Origin: Azolla caroliniana
Taxonomy: Eukaryota; Polypodiophyta
DNA length: 64,000 nucleotides
Assembly: GCA_043228905.1 (NCBI GenBank)
Contig: JBHGNT010000002.1
Coordinates: 6,138,001 to 6,202,000, forward strand
Reading direction: 5' to 3'
Below, in pieces: positions 22,863-33,613 of the stretch. The position numbers and the translations under genes are program-made. Each line of letters opens with the position of its first letter. Position 1 is the stretch's first letter. The notes beneath the pieces were generated by a model. That model worked only from the letters and a program-made list of their open reading frames with translations. It did not search any database and was not told the DNA's origin.

Positions 22863-22885
22863 TCTCTCTCCCTCTCTCTCTCTTG
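22799..22885 (+). repeat. (CT)n / TATCTC microsatellite
   Basis: About 87 bp of TATCTC then CT repeats with a few CCCT units. It is formed at the seam between the LINE 3' end and the CT tract of the Copia G 3' LTR. Confidence 0.85.
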
Positions 22886-22948
22886 ATTTCTGAGTTTCAC
22901 CGAACTGTCGACTACCGAACCGTGTACTCTATGTTCTTACGCATACGC
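22801..22948 (+). repeat. Copia G 3' LTR, left fragment
   Basis: From the CT tract through TGATTTCTGAGTTTCACCGA to CGCATACGC it matches 16832-16953 of the 5' LTR. The last 27 bp continue at 37257-37283 beyond Ty3-H. The first 300 bp of the LTR are missing. Confidence 0.88.
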
Positions 22949-23750
22949 TGTCGTGCCTTTCGGCTCCGGATCGTTGCGTGAGTCGGGTGGGAACCACAGA
23001 GGTCTTGGACTAGGAGAAAGAAGTTCGTGAGATAGAGATTAATTATGAGTAAATAGCAAAGAGAAAGATAAGAAACTCGTGAATCACACGAGTATACTAT
23101 ATTAATTGGTACTTAGGGTGTTAAGAGAGAAGTAGATGTATAAATCGTGAATCCCACGAATAATTTTTGTATTGATTAATACTTAATCCAAATAATCAAC
23201 AACAACTACAATGTGCTCCCCATCCTTATATAGTGATGGGAGAGACTAAGCATAGCTACATGCTTTTTCTCATATGTTCATGCACACTAAATGTGCATGT
23301 GATGCTTTTTTATTTCCTAAGTATAGGGCTCATGCACGCTAGATGTGCATGAGTTATTTTTAGTGTCTCGTGTTTTTTCTTTTTCATATATTAAAAAAAT
23401 ACACGATTTACCTTTTAATAAAGGTATGCATAAATAAAGGTCTTATACATATTAAATCTATATTTAAAACACTTAAGATAATTTAATGTAATGGTAAGGT
23501 TGGGGTTTGTCAACGTGGAGGTGCAGAGTTCGAATCACGCCCTGCGTAGTAGTGAGTATTTCCTTTATTTTTACATTTATGTCTCTTTATCCGGCTCTTC
23601 CTTGCCGGTATGCCGTTTTCTTCCTTGCCGGTATGCCGTTTTCCTCCTTGCCGGTATGCCGTTTTCTTCCGGTTCTCACCGAGCACTCCATTCTCTATCC
23701 GGAGGGACAAAAATATAATTTCCACATAGTGTGCAACCTACACTACGACA
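22949..23750 (-). repeat. Ty3-H 3' LTR
   Basis: An 802-bp LTR. Near 23600-23670 are three copies of a 23-bp unit (CTTGCCGGTATGCCGTTTTC plus three bases); the other LTR has two. A TATA box (minus strand) lies near 23223-23232. The minus-strand PPT GGTTTGGAGGGGGCGAG (23751-23767) directly precedes it. Confidence 0.92.
23489..23540 (+). other. tRNA-like A-box/B-box module in Ty3-H 3' LTR
   Basis: TAATGGTAAGGTTGGGG (23489-23505) resembles a D-arm or A box. GAGTTCGAATCAC (23526-23538) resembles a B box. It is antisense to Ty3-H and repeated in the other LTR. No complete tRNA fold is visible. Confidence 0.5.
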
Positions 23751-26548
23751 CTCGCCCCCTCCAAACCCGCACATCCTCCGGTATGTGCCGAAGTTCTTGA
23801 TTCTTCGTATCCGTCTTCATCCGAAGCTTCCTCCGATTCTCCCCTTATGTCGACTATGAGTTGTAATCCACTTTCTTCGCTTCCTGCATCATTGTGGTCT
23901 TCGTCCGATTGCTCCTCGTTGTCGGCCTCGACTTGGATCACATAAGGTTTGTCGTCGGTCCGCTTCTTGAAAATCTTCACCCGCTTCCCGGCTATAGGCA
24001 CTCGTAGTATTGTTCCATCCAACTCGGACAGTCGGTACGTCCCATTGTCGAAGACCTTCCGAACCTCGTACGGCCCGAACCACCTTTTTGCGAATTTCCG
24101 CATCGTTGTATGTTGATGGTCCAAGCTACTATCATAGACGATCACCCAATCTCCTTCTTCAATCCTCCTCGGTCGTAGTCGGTGCTTTGTGTCGAACCGG
24201 CTTTTGTTCCGGAACCGTGCTTCTTGTTGTCGGCGTGACGCTTCCGCTACATCTTTCGGTCTTCCCTCCAGTTGTCGTATCCGGACCGCTAGTAGTTCTT
24301 CCCGGCTCATCTCTTCCTTCCACGGTAGTATTGTCCATGTCGCGATTGCGGTTTCCGTTGGCATTACCGGTGCTTGTCCGGTCATGAGTTCTGCCGGCAT
24401 GTAACCGGTCACGGAGCTATGCGTCGTCCGATCCGCCCATAGTGCATACGGAAGCATTTGTGGCCAATCCTTCACCCTTCCGTCGCATGCCTTCGCAAGC
24501 GCTTTCACGATCGGACTATGTCCTCGTTCGATCTTCCCGTTGGCCTCCGGATTGTAGGCCATTGTCAACGTTAACCGAACTCCATGTTTGGCGAAGAATC
24601 CCCTAGCTTTGTCCGAGTCGAGTTCTCCCCGGTCCGCAATCACTTGTCCTACGCAGCCGTACCTACAAAACACTTTTTCCAAAAGAAATTGGCACACCGC
24701 GGCACACGTTTTCCTCCGAAGCGCTCGACCTTCAACTTGGTTTGTGAGATCTTCTCGAGCTAACACCAAGTATTTCTTTTGTCCAATCCCGGTCGGCATA
24801 GCTACAATGTCGACCATCCACTTGAAGTTGATTATCGGTGAGAATGTCGGATGCAGCTCATCTCGGTGTCGGACCCCGGAGTAGACTTGACATTTCTCGC
24901 AGCTTTCTGTGAACTCCGCGACATCTTTATACATGTTCTTCCACCAATATCTTTGCTTGATTTTCACAAAAGTTGCCCATGTTCCTCGATGTCCAGCCCA
25001 ATCGGATTCGTGGAACTCGGACATTATCCGGTTTCGTTGCTCTTTCGTCCCGACTACTCGAAGTGGTATCCCATCCGGTCTTTTCGGCGTCCTCCATATT
25101 AAACCGTTTTCCAAGAAGAACTTTTGGACTTGCCTCTTCTTCCTTCGGATCTCGGCTCTCCTTTCTTTATCATTGGTTGAATCCTCGACCTCTTGTAGCA
25201 TCTTCCCGATCATCAAGGTTTCCCCCTCGTATTCTTCTTCCCGGAATTCTCGGATCACGTTCACTCGGCATATGTGGTCTGACGTGAAGTAGTTTTCGGA
25301 AACTTCTTCATTATCTGATTCGGTTATGTCGTCTTCAAACCGCGCCCTCGATAACATGTCCGCTACCGCGTTGTCCTTCCCCGAGATGTGTCGAACCTCC
25401 GGATTAAGTGACTTGACATATGCAATCCACCTTAGCATAGCCACATCCGGTATCGTACAACACCGCATCATCCCGAGTATCGGAAGACAATCCGTCTCGA
25501 TCACCACTTCAGCTCCGATCAAATAATCCCGATCCGATTTTATCGCCGACACGACTCCCCACAATTCTCTTTTGACTTGCGCATATCCGCGTTGCCTTTC
25601 GTTGAGGACCTTTGCTCCAAATCGGATCGGATACCGCGAACCATCCGAGTCGGCTTGATTGATGACCCACCCGATACCGGTTGGACTTGTATCAACCGTT
25701 ACTATGATTGGCCGCTCGTAGCTTGGCTTCTTAAGTGATTCCGCCCTCCATAGTGTCTTCTTGAGCTTCCTCATGGCTTTAGTGTGTTCCGGTTTCCACT
25801 CGAATTTCTTACCTTTCCGCAACAAGTGATAGAGCGGGTCCGCTATATGTGCATAGTGCGGAATCCATATGTGATAGAATGCACACGCACCCAGAAACCT
25901 TCGGACTTCCGATGTTGACTCACATACTTCCTTCATAGCTTGAATCGCATCGATCTTTGTTGGTGACGGTCTTCGGCCGTAGGGTCCACATAGATGTCCG
26001 ACCACCAATATTTCTTCTTGCCCGAATGCCGATTTCTCCCCAGAAAGTGTTAGGTGCACATCTTCTAGCTTTCGCAACACTTTCTCGCAATCATGAATAT
26101 GGTCGACCACGAACTTTCGGCATCCCCGATCATCCATAGTCTCATCTTTTTCTTCCATCGCGCATCCTTTCATCGGAATGTCATCTAGAAACGGCATCGT
26201 TATCTCCGGGATGCAATCTCGAAGCACCTTGTTCATCGCGTTCATCATATGTGCAACCGAGTTTGTCGCTCCTTGTGGTAGTGTGCACATTCGAACTAGT
26301 CCTATCGGTGTCCGCATGGTAGTGATGTCTCGGCTCTCCACGGCTAGTTGGAATTGGTCATACCCCAAGTATAGGTCCCCGATGGAGTATATCGCACGTC
26401 CGGCAAAAGCTTCCGCGAATTCGTCCACTATCGGACCGACTCCCGAGTTCCGGATCGTGACCTTGTTCACCGGTTGCAAGTCTTGGATGAATCGGAGTGA
26501 CCCATTCTTCTTCGGAACCGTAAACCATCGATTTGAGTACGGAGCACT
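23738..26548 (-). pseudogene. Ty3-H pol, C-terminal part: RT, RNase H, integrase
   Basis: After the Ty3-I insertion the frame continues SSAPYSNRWFTVPKKNGS and QPVNKVTIRNSGVGP (RT). Catalytic MPFLDDIPMKG is near 26180-26200. RNase H begins at VTVDTSPTGIGWV. The integrase has a zinc domain (HESDWAGHRGTW, CEKCQ) and a core with MVDIVAMP, IADRGELDS and YNPEANGKIERGH. A long C-terminal region includes an SH3-like segment (RRIEEGDWVIVYDSSLDHQH) and an acidic tail. It is open for more than 900 codons and ends just inside the LTR (stop at 23738-23740). It was broken only by the Ty3-I insertion. Confidence 0.92.
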
Positions 26549-26553
26549 TGATG
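26549..26553. other. Left TSD of Ty3-I (TGATG)
   Basis: TGATG is repeated at 33609-33613. Removing Ty3-I plus one copy rejoins GILEPS-SAPYSN in Ty3-H. Confidence 0.93.
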
Positions 26554-27018
26554 TATTAGAGATTAGGTACTAAAGTAAGCATAAAATAAGGATATATCAA
26601 TGATAGATCTAGAAAGAATAGAGAGAAAAGAGAGAAAGAAGGGTGCCGATCCACCCGACCACCCCCGAGCGAAGGGATCGAGACGGACTGGAGCCTCGAT
26701 CGGCGTCCCATACCACCGCCTTGGCGTCGAGTCGTACCTGGACGATAGCGCGCTTGCTACAAGAGTAGTTCCACTCACGGACAGAGTCTCGACGTAGTCA
26801 ATGCATGCCCAAATGAGGGTAGCTAGGCCTCTTATTTATAGTAATTCTCAAGGCCCCCAGCCATGTTCACACTTGGCCTCATGGGTTGTCTCAATCCCGA
26901 GGATTAAAAGTAATCCTCCCCTTCTTTAGACTCTTTGTTTAACCCTCACACTTATCCACGTGTATAGAATACTACGACAATTCTCACCACGGGATATTAT
27001 ATGGTCATGCCCGTAACA
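26554..27018 (-). repeat. Ty3-I left LTR, inverted orientation
   Basis: The reverse complement of the right LTR over its full 465 bp with five substitutions by eye. Its TATA box is on the minus strand (plus-strand 26833-26840), so any promoter points out of the element into Ty3-H pol. It ends CCCGTAACA next to the leader. Confidence 0.95.
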
Positions 27019-27026
27019 TAAATATT

Positions 27027-27039
27027 TGGTATCAGAGCC
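27027..27039 (+). other. Ty3-I primer-binding site
   Basis: TGGTATCAGAGCC is an initiator-Met PBS in the plus orientation. It lies eight bases inside the inverted left LTR. Confidence 0.9.
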
Positions 27040-27284
27040 TATGTACTAACGTTTCTTTTGGTTTTCTTTTTGTCTTCGCGTGGGATGGCGATTGATCGTT
27101 GTGCGGTCGCCTTCATGCAGACAAGGATTAGCGAAAGAACTTCGGTAAATTTTCCTTAATTTTTTATCTAATTTTTCTTCTCCCTTCTATACATGTGTAT
27201 ACTTAATATGTATTTTTTTTTTCATATATTCAATGATGTTGACGTGGTATTTAATTGGTTATCTTAAACGTTTACATATGTCCA

Positions 27285-27527
27285 CGAGGTCAATACCTCG
27301 TTTGACATATAAATCATATGTGATGAGTGTCGTATGCGTACGAGGTTACTACCTCAATTGCGTATTACGTTCACGAACATATGTTACGTTCGCGTACGAG
27401 GTCAATACCTCGCTTCGTTCGAAATGATATGCGTTGGATTTACTATGCGTAAGAGGTCAATACCTCAATTGCGAATTACGCTTAACCTTATTTTCGGATG
27501 TTTCGTGTGCGTAGAGGTATATGCCTC
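27285..27527 (+). repeat. Array of five GAGGT..ACCTC hairpins, about 56-bp period
   Basis: Hairpin cores are at 27285-27300, 27342-27355, 27397-27412, 27453-27466 and 27514-27527. Stems are GAGGT/ACCTC, loops CAAT or TACT; the last one is GAGGTAT/ATGCCTC. Core starts are spaced 56, 56, 55 and 61 bp. Sequence between stems is partly repeated (TATGCGTA before, TTGCG after), so this is a tandem repeat in which the stem is best conserved. Confidence 0.85.
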
Positions 27528-28224
27528 GATTACGTATCCCGAATACATCATTGTTGGCTATATAAAAAAAAACGATTCATTTAGTATACGCATATGTGGT
27601 CACTTATATACGTCTCTGATCGTATATATGTGATATATTGACATATGTGTATATTTTAGATTACGTGATTCATATCAAATGTTTTCCTAATTGGGGAGAG
27701 GATTTTGGTGGCTGTCCTCACATTTTTGTGAGAATGGCGTTGTCACCATCCCTTTTATCAACAATTTTTATTGTTGAAATTCCCGTTGGTCACTTTGATC
27801 TTTCGTTACGTAACGAACCTCGTATAGCCAAAATGATGTTGAATACGTCGGGCTTGATCCACATCAAGTAGGGTCGCTCTAATGACACACGTATCCAACA
27901 TCTCCCCTCGTTACATGGATACGATGCCACCATGAGCTCGTTCTTACGAGCGCCATTCGTAATGACGTGACCATGTGATGGGCCACATGAGCCTACGAAG
28001 ACACAAGGGCTCATTCGGCTTGACCATTAGGTTACACTTTGGCATATGCCATTGTACTTACGAGGCTTGAGGGTAGGTAGCGTACAACCATAGTGGGTAA
28101 TAAATGAGGGAGAAATAAGGCCACTTGACCTATATGTTTCTTTTAAAAAAAACATATAGGGGCAAATGCCTCGCATATCTCGAATCCGCCTCAAACATTA
28201 AACATTCAAGACGCGCAATCTACT

Positions 28225-28281
28225 TGGTTGGCTCAAGTGTTTAATGTATTTGTCCTCGAGGTCTCGAGTTCAAATATGACC
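28225..28281 (+). other. tRNA-like module in Ty3-I leader
   Basis: TGGTTGGCTCAAGTGT (28225-28240) resembles an A box and CGAGTTCAAAT (28265-28275) a B box, at tRNA-like spacing. The B box is weaker than in Ty3-O. It could be a SINE-head-like relic. Confidence 0.4.
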
Positions 28282-28723
28282 AACACCATACAACATCGTT
28301 GATACATATGCCTATAATACATGTTTAGACTTTAGGTCTAAGTGCACTTCGGGGTCCTCGTAATAGGACTTAAAGAGCCGAAACCACATATGTGGGCACA
28401 GAAACATAGTTATTGTTAACATTTTTTTCGTGTATAAACTATTCATGACGCGAACATACATGGTTGAGCCTCGGGGAGCCGCCATGAAAAAAATCGATAT
28501 AGAGATCAGGGAAAGGCATTCATTTGTCACCCCCATGGTTTTTAAAACACCTCTGTGTTACCATAGTAACCTGATCTTGAACCTCATCTCATACGTCTAG
28601 AGGGGTATTGACGTGAGATCATGATATCGATTAATGTTTGCCCATGATATGTTTACACCACGACAAGATGTTATGACTATTTGTCTGACCTTATCTTATT
28701 TCTTTGCCAGAAATAATCATTCA

Positions 28724-31700
28724 ATGGCTCAGAATAACGACCCGATGCCCTCCGCTCAAGCGGAAAGACCTCAAGGAAATCCTCCTGGGACAATGTCCAT
28801 TGAGGCGTATATTTTACAAGTACAACATTTCCTTAGTTCAACCGCGCAGCAGTTGACCGAATTTCGGCAATCTCAAAGTGCTCTCGAGGCACGAGTCATT
28901 AGTCTCCAAAATGAGATTAATAGACCTGATGAGCGTCAGGGTGAACCATCATTTGTCGTAAAGCCATTTACGGGAGATAAAAAGGAAAGAACCGAAGAAG
29001 CAATCTGCACGTGGCTGGGCCGATGGGAGTCTCATTTTGAGCTCTATCCCACGCCAGATAGTACGAAGATTGCATATGTCGGCCGAGAACTAGGGGGTAA
29101 GGCCGCCGCTTGGTGGCGTGGGCTCCGAACTTTGGGGAGATTGCCCGAGACCTGGACAGACTTTGTCACAGTTTTCAAGGGTCAATTTCTACAACCTCCC
29201 TCTCGAACCGAGGCAGCACAAGCTTTAATGAACCTCTCTAGCAGGAAGTTTTCCTCGCTAGAAGATTATGTCCACCATGCTAGAACCCAAATCCAAAAAT
29301 CGGGTCTAGAAGGGGACAATTGGTTAATAGCTTGTTTTGTCAATGGCATCCCCAATTCGGACTATCACTGGATAGTGCACGATAAGGATCCAAAATCCTT
29401 CGAAGAGGCCGTTGAGATAGTTCTTCGCTATCAACGCACTTCGAAGAAGGACCATAACAAACCCAACGAAGCGCCCGGGACTAAGCAGTCGCAATTCGTT
29501 GGGAAACGCAAGACACCCAACGAATTCATGGATCGCGATTATAAGCGACAACATCCTTTTTGCGTATTCTACAAAAAGAAGGGTCATACAAAAGAGCAAT
29601 GTCGTAAGCTCCAACGGAAAGAGCACGACGCCAAACCTAAAGCTACAGATCATAAAGGTCAGATTCCTAATGTCCTTCAGGTCTATACACATCATTTGAG
29701 TAATTGTCAATGTTCTTTCCCTCATTATGTATTGGGTCCCAATGATTTGCTACGTGCAAACGGGTATATCAATGGATCTCCCGTACAATTTTTATTTGAT
29801 TCGGGAAGCTCACACAATTTTGTGAATGATCGTTTGGTACAGATATGGGGAATCCAACCCACCGTAAGTGATCACACCTACACGGTGCACTTGGCTGATG
29901 GAAGAGTACAACACATCAACGGGGCGATTCATTCTTTAGGAATTTCTATTGATACCTATATAGAGGAAGTAGACTTCCATGTAATGAATCTTAGTACCAC
30001 CGATGTAATACTGGGTTATCCCTGGTTTTATAATAAAAGCTCTTCTTTATTTATTGATTGGGTTCGCCATTCCATTTCTTTTGTACTCAACGATTGTACG
30101 CATTTTATTCAATGTGTAACAAAACAATCCCTCTCGATTGTTTCCTCGTGTCCATCAATATCCGAGTTGTCTTGTTCTACGTTATTTTATTGTGTACTTG
30201 ATCCGGACATTCACGTTTACAATATCGATAATGTCTCGGGTCAATTAACATATTTTGAACAAAAACAACTTGATGAAATCGTAAACGATTTTCGTGATGT
30301 TTTTCCGAGTGAACTACCCGATGGTTTACCTCCTAAACGTAATATAGACCATCGTATAGATATTGTACCTGGCATTGCACCCATTAGTATACCTCCGTAT
30401 CGCCTAAGTCGATCTGAAGAGGATGAGGTAGCTAAGCAACTTAAGGACTATTTACGAATGGGTTATATACGTTATAGTAAATCTCCATGGGGTGCACCAG
30501 TTCTCTTGGTTAAAAAGAAAGAGGGCACATGGCGTATGTGTATTAATTACCGACGCTTGAATAAAGTGACGATCAAGAATTCGTACCCATTGCCCCGGGC
30601 TGACGATCTAATTGACCGTCTCCAGGGAGCTCGGTATTTTACGAAACTTGATCTCCGTACTGGCTACCATCAAATACGAATAAGTGAGGACGATGTTCCT
30701 AAAACAGCATTTCATACGCGCTACGGCCATTATGAGTTTTTGGTTATGCCTTTTGGTTTGACCAATGCTCCGGCTACATTTCAACAAGAAATGAATGACA
30801 TTTTCCGAGAACAACTTGGAAAATTTGTCGTTATCTTCTTAGATGATATTTTAGTTTATAGCCGTACATTACAAGAACATGCTAGACATGTCCGCTTTGT
30901 TTTACAAATATTGCGTGACAAACAATTTTACGCGAAGATCTCAAAATGTGAGTTCTTCAAGAAATCAATTACTTATCTTGGACATCTCATAACCGAACGA
31001 GGAGTTGAAATTGATCCTTCTCGCATCGAGAAAATCAAGCTTTGGCCCACTCTTCGGAATATTCGAGAAGTTCGATCATTCCTTGGTTTTGTCGGATTTT
31101 TGCGAAAATCTCTTCGTAATTACTCACAATTGACGACGCCGTTTACTGATCTTCTAAAAGGTCAAACGCGTAAGTCTACAAAACCTATTGTGTGGAATGC
31201 TACACTAGACCTCGCCTTTAAGGAACTCAAGGACTTGGTATGCAAGGCTCCTTCACTTCTTTTACCCGATCCTTCAAAACCTTTTGAGGTTGAAACCGAC
31301 GCAAGCGATTATGCTATAGGTGCTATCTTGTATCAAGATGGTAAACCAATAGCATTCGAGAGTAAGAAACTTGATTCTGCTCAATGTCGGTATACCGTTC
31401 AAGAAAAGGAATTATTTGCGGTTATACATGCGCTCAAAACATGGCGCCATTATCTTTATGGAAATCGCTTTGTGGTAACTACGGACCACGAGTCCTTGAA
31501 ATATTTTTGTGACCAACAAGACCTGAAAGGTCGTAAGGCACGATGGGCTGATCTCATCCAGGACTTTGATTTTTCCATACGCTATCGTAAAGGTTCCATG
31601 AATACTGTCGCTGATGCACTAAGTCGCATCCGTGAAGTTAACATGCTTAGCTTCACTGAAATAACATCAGATCTTTATGATCACCTTCGAGGAAAGTATC

Positions 31701-33157
31701 CTGATGACAATTATTTTGCAAAATACTGGGCAAGAGTCGAGTCTGGAACAGACACCACCACACCCTCGAAGGAATACTTCCACATTGCTAACGGTCTGCT
31801 CTACCGTAATGGGAAGGTTTGTGTTCCAGATTTACCTGAGGTCAAAAAGAGAATTCTTTTTGAATGCCATGATGCACCCTCAGCAGGGCACCCTGGAATA
31901 CATCGTACACTCGTTCTCATCTCCACTCAATTTTATTGGCCTAAGATGCGTCCTGACATACATAGCTATGTGACTAAATGTCACCAATGTCAGGTTAACA
32001 AAGCCGAGCGACTTAAAGCCGCAGGACTTTTACATCCCTTGGACATTCCCAATAATAAGTGGGAAAGTATATCCATGGATTTTATTGTTAGCCTTCCTCG
32101 CACCCAAAAAGGTCATGATGCCATATGGGTTGTGGTTGACAGACTAACTAAAATGGCCAGATTTATTGCTACTAAAACCACGGTAACAGCTCCTGAATTG
32201 GCTTACCAATTCGTTGATGAGTTATTTCGTTTTTATGGGTTACCGATGGATATCGTGAGTGACCGAGATCCGAAGTTTACTAGTGACTTCTGGACGCAAG
32301 TCTTTAAGAAGTTAGAAACTACGTTGAGCATGAGCTCCACGGATCATCCTCAATCCGATGGACAGACAGAACGAGTAAATCAAATTATTGAGGACATGCT
32401 TCGAGCATACGTTGGTGCAAAACCAACAAAATGGGAACGTTACCTCCCAATTTTGGAGTTTGCTTATAACAGCTCCAAGCATACGTCGACGGGATATAGT
32501 CCTTTTATGTTGATGTATGGATTTCAGCCACGAGCCCCGATTGATGTTAATATACATCATGATGAGTTGCGAAGTACGCAAAACTTTCTTCGGGATATGC
32601 AAGATATGTTGCATATTGCACGGGATAATATAAAAACAGCTCAAGATAGAGCGCATTTTTATGCCGATCATCACAGGCAACCTCGTGTATTCAGCCCTGG
32701 ACAGAAGGTATTTTTACGTGTACCTCACAATTCTAAGACATTGTCTACGGGTAAGTGCGCTAAGTTAGCCCCACGGTTTTGTGGACCTTTTACAGTCCTC
32801 AAACGCATTGGATCATCAGCCTATCGTCTCGCTCTTCCCGATGGTGTTGGAATCCATCCAGTCTTTCATGTAAGTCGTCTAAAAGAACTTCTAGGTTCTG
32901 GCGACAATACAGTTACAACTGAAACTCTGGTTACTTTTGAAGATTTATCTTCTAAACCACATGTACCAGAAAGAATTCTCGATGTTAAAACAAAAAAATT
33001 ACGTGCTAAGGAAATCCGAGAATTTAAAATAAAATGGATGGATAAATCAATCAAAGATGCCACATGGGAACGCGAAACGACTCTAAGAACTAACTTCCCT
33101 AACTTTCCATTGCACTCTTGCAATGTTTTAAAGAGGGGGAGTATGTTACGGGCATGA
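28724..33157 (+). CDS. Ty3-I gag-pol polyprotein, open full length
   Basis: A 1477-residue frame. ATG 28724 ([16 protein letters not shown]) is chosen over ATG 28634 because the first 30 residues of the longer form look non-conserved. Order: retrotransposon gag ([12 protein letters not shown]), knuckle [14 protein letters not shown] (about residue 280; the second Cys is Tyr), protease [10 protein letters not shown] (about 358), RT YRRLNKV (about 608) and FLDDILVYS (about 704), RNase [14 protein letters not shown] (about 856), integrase zinc domain and core (SMDFIVSLP about 1116, SDRDPKF about 1179, [13 protein letters not shown] about 1207), then a C-terminal chromodomain ([18 protein letters not shown]). 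The stop lies 14 bp inside the right LTR. All catalytic Asp/Glu motifs are present. Confidence 0.95.
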   Translation: MAQNNDPMPSAQAERPQGNPPGTMSIEAYILQVQHFLSSTAQQLTEFRQSQSALEARVISLQNEINRPDERQGEPSFVVKPFTGDKKERTEEAICTWLGRWESHFELYPTPDSTKIAYVGRELGGKAAAWWRGLRTLGRLPETWTDFVTVFKGQFLQPPSRTEAAQALMNLSSRKFSSLEDYVHHARTQIQKSGLEGDNWLIACFVNGIPNSDYHWIVHDKDPKSFEEAVEIVLRYQRTSKKDHNKPNEAPGTKQSQFVGKRKTPNEFMDRDYKRQHPFCVFYKKKGHTKEQCRKLQRKEHDAKPKATDHKGQIPNVLQVYTHHLSNCQCSFPHYVLGPNDLLRANGYINGSPVQFLFDSGSSHNFVNDRLVQIWGIQPTVSDHTYTVHLADGRVQHINGAIHSLGISIDTYIEEVDFHVMNLSTTDVILGYPWFYNKSSSLFIDWVRHSISFVLNDCTHFIQCVTKQSLSIVSSCPSISELSCSTLFYCVLDPDIHVYNIDNVSGQLTYFEQKQLDEIVNDFRDVFPSELPDGLPPKRNIDHRIDIVPGIAPISIPPYRLSRSEEDEVAKQLKDYLRMGYIRYSKSPWGAPVLLVKKKEGTWRMCINYRRLNKVTIKNSYPLPRADDLIDRLQGARYFTKLDLRTGYHQIRISEDDVPKTAFHTRYGHYEFLVMPFGLTNAPATFQQEMNDIFREQLGKFVVIFLDDILVYSRTLQEHARHVRFVLQILRDKQFYAKISKCEFFKKSITYLGHLITERGVEIDPSRIEKIKLWPTLRNIREVRSFLGFVGFLRKSLRNYSQLTTPFTDLLKGQTRKSTKPIVWNATLDLAFKELKDLVCKAPSLLLPDPSKPFEVETDASDYAIGAILYQDGKPIAFESKKLDSAQCRYTVQEKELFAVIHALKTWRHYLYGNRFVVTTDHESLKYFCDQQDLKGRKARWADLIQDFDFSIRYRKGSMNTVADALSRIREVNMLSFTEITSDLYDHLRGKYPDDNYFAKYWARVESGTDTTTPSKEYFHIANGLLYRNGKVCVPDLPEVKKRILFECHDAPSAGHPGIHRTLVLISTQFYWPKMRPDIHSYVTKCHQCQVNKAERLKAAGLLHPLDIPNNKWESISMDFIVSLPRTQKGHDAIWVVVDRLTKMARFIATKTTVTAPELAYQFVDELFRFYGLPMDIVSDRDPKFTSDFWTQVFKKLETTLSMSSTDHPQSDGQTERVNQIIEDMLRAYVGAKPTKWERYLPILEFAYNSSKHTSTGYSPFMLMYGFQPRAPIDVNIHHDELRSTQNFLRDMQDMLHIARDNIKTAQDRAHFYADHHRQPRVFSPGQKVFLRVPHNSKTLSTGKCAKLAPRFCGPFTVLKRIGSSAYRLALPDGVGIHPVFHVSRLKELLGSGDNTVTTETLVTFEDLSSKPHVPERILDVKTKKLRAKEIREFKIKWMDKSIKDATWERETTLRTNFPNFPLHSCNVLKRGSMLRA
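33130..33143 (+). other. Ty3-I polypurine tract
   Basis: AAAGAGGGGGAGTA lies directly before the right LTR, within the end of the gag-pol frame. Confidence 0.88.
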
Positions 33158-33608
33158 CCATATAATATCCCGTGGTGAGAATTGTCGTAGTATTCTATAC
33201 ACGTGGATAAGTGTGAGGGTTAAACAAAGAGTCTAAAGAAGGGGAGGATTACTTTTAATCCTCGGGATTGAGACAACCCATGAGGCCAAGTGTGAACATG
33301 ACTGGGGGCCTTGAGAATTACTATAAATAAGAGGCCTAGCTACCCTCATTTGGGCATGCATTGACTACGTCGAGACTCTGTCCGTGAGTGGAACGACTCT
33401 TGTAGCAAGCGCACTATCGTCAAGGTACGACTCGACGCCAAGGCGGTGGTATGGGACGCCGATCGAGGCTCGAGTCCGTCTCGATCCCTTCGCTCGGGGG
33501 TGGTCGGGTGGATCGGCACCCTTCTTTCTCTCTTTTCTCTCTATTCTTTCTAGATCTATCATTGATATATCCTTATTTTATGCTTACTTTAGTACCTAAT
33601 CTCTAATA
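33144..33608 (+). repeat. Ty3-I right LTR, normal orientation
   Basis: 465 bp, TGTTACGGGCATGACC...CTCTAATA. TATA box TATAAATA at 33322-33329, then a pyrimidine tract at about 33519-33552. It is followed by TSD TGATG (33609-33613). Confidence 0.95.
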
Positions 33609-33613
33609 TGATG

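Larger units (their letters stand above)
27040..28723 (+). other. Ty3-I 1.7-kb untranslated leader
   Basis: No coding signal is convincing in this AT-rich region; only short frames occur. It is dominated by inverted repeats: a five-hairpin array (27285-27527), CTCACA/TGTGAG (27717-27732), TCAACAAT/ATTGTTGA (27758-27777), a perfect 16-bp palindrome (27802-27817) and an 11-bp stem CCTATATGTTT/AAACATATAGG (28129-28160). A tRNA-like module lies at 28225-28281. Long structured leaders in LTR elements often serve packaging or ribosome loading; a role here is inference. Confidence 0.75.
26554..33608 (+). mobile_element. Ty3-I: intact-coding chromovirus with inverted LTRs
   Basis: A 7055-bp insertion with a clean 5-bp TSD. 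The interior is a normal plus-strand chromovirus: PBS 27027-27039, leader, single gag-pol frame 28724-33157, PPT, then a 465-bp LTR (33144-33608) in normal orientation. The left 465-bp LTR (26554-27018) is the reverse complement of the right one, so the outer ends are TATTAGAG...CTCTAATA. I count five mismatches between the LTRs. Both ends at the target are therefore LTR 3' (U5) ends, which a standard integration does not give. Confidence 0.93.

Noticed and set aside
24010-25292. Plus-strand ORFs of up to 127 codons across Ty3-H pol
   Set aside because: They are antisense shadows of a clear RT-RNase H-integrase frame on the minus strand.
28634-28723. ATG 28634 as the Ty3-I gag start
   Set aside because: It adds 30 residues without gag-like character; ATG 28724 starts a typical gag N-terminus. 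The choice is not certain.
26554-33608. A DNA transposon with 465-bp terminal inverted repeats that captured a gypsy gene
   Set aside because: The inverted repeats carry LTR features (TATA box, CT tract) and abut a PBS on one side and a PPT on the other, and no transposase is present. An LTR in the wrong orientation is the simpler reading.
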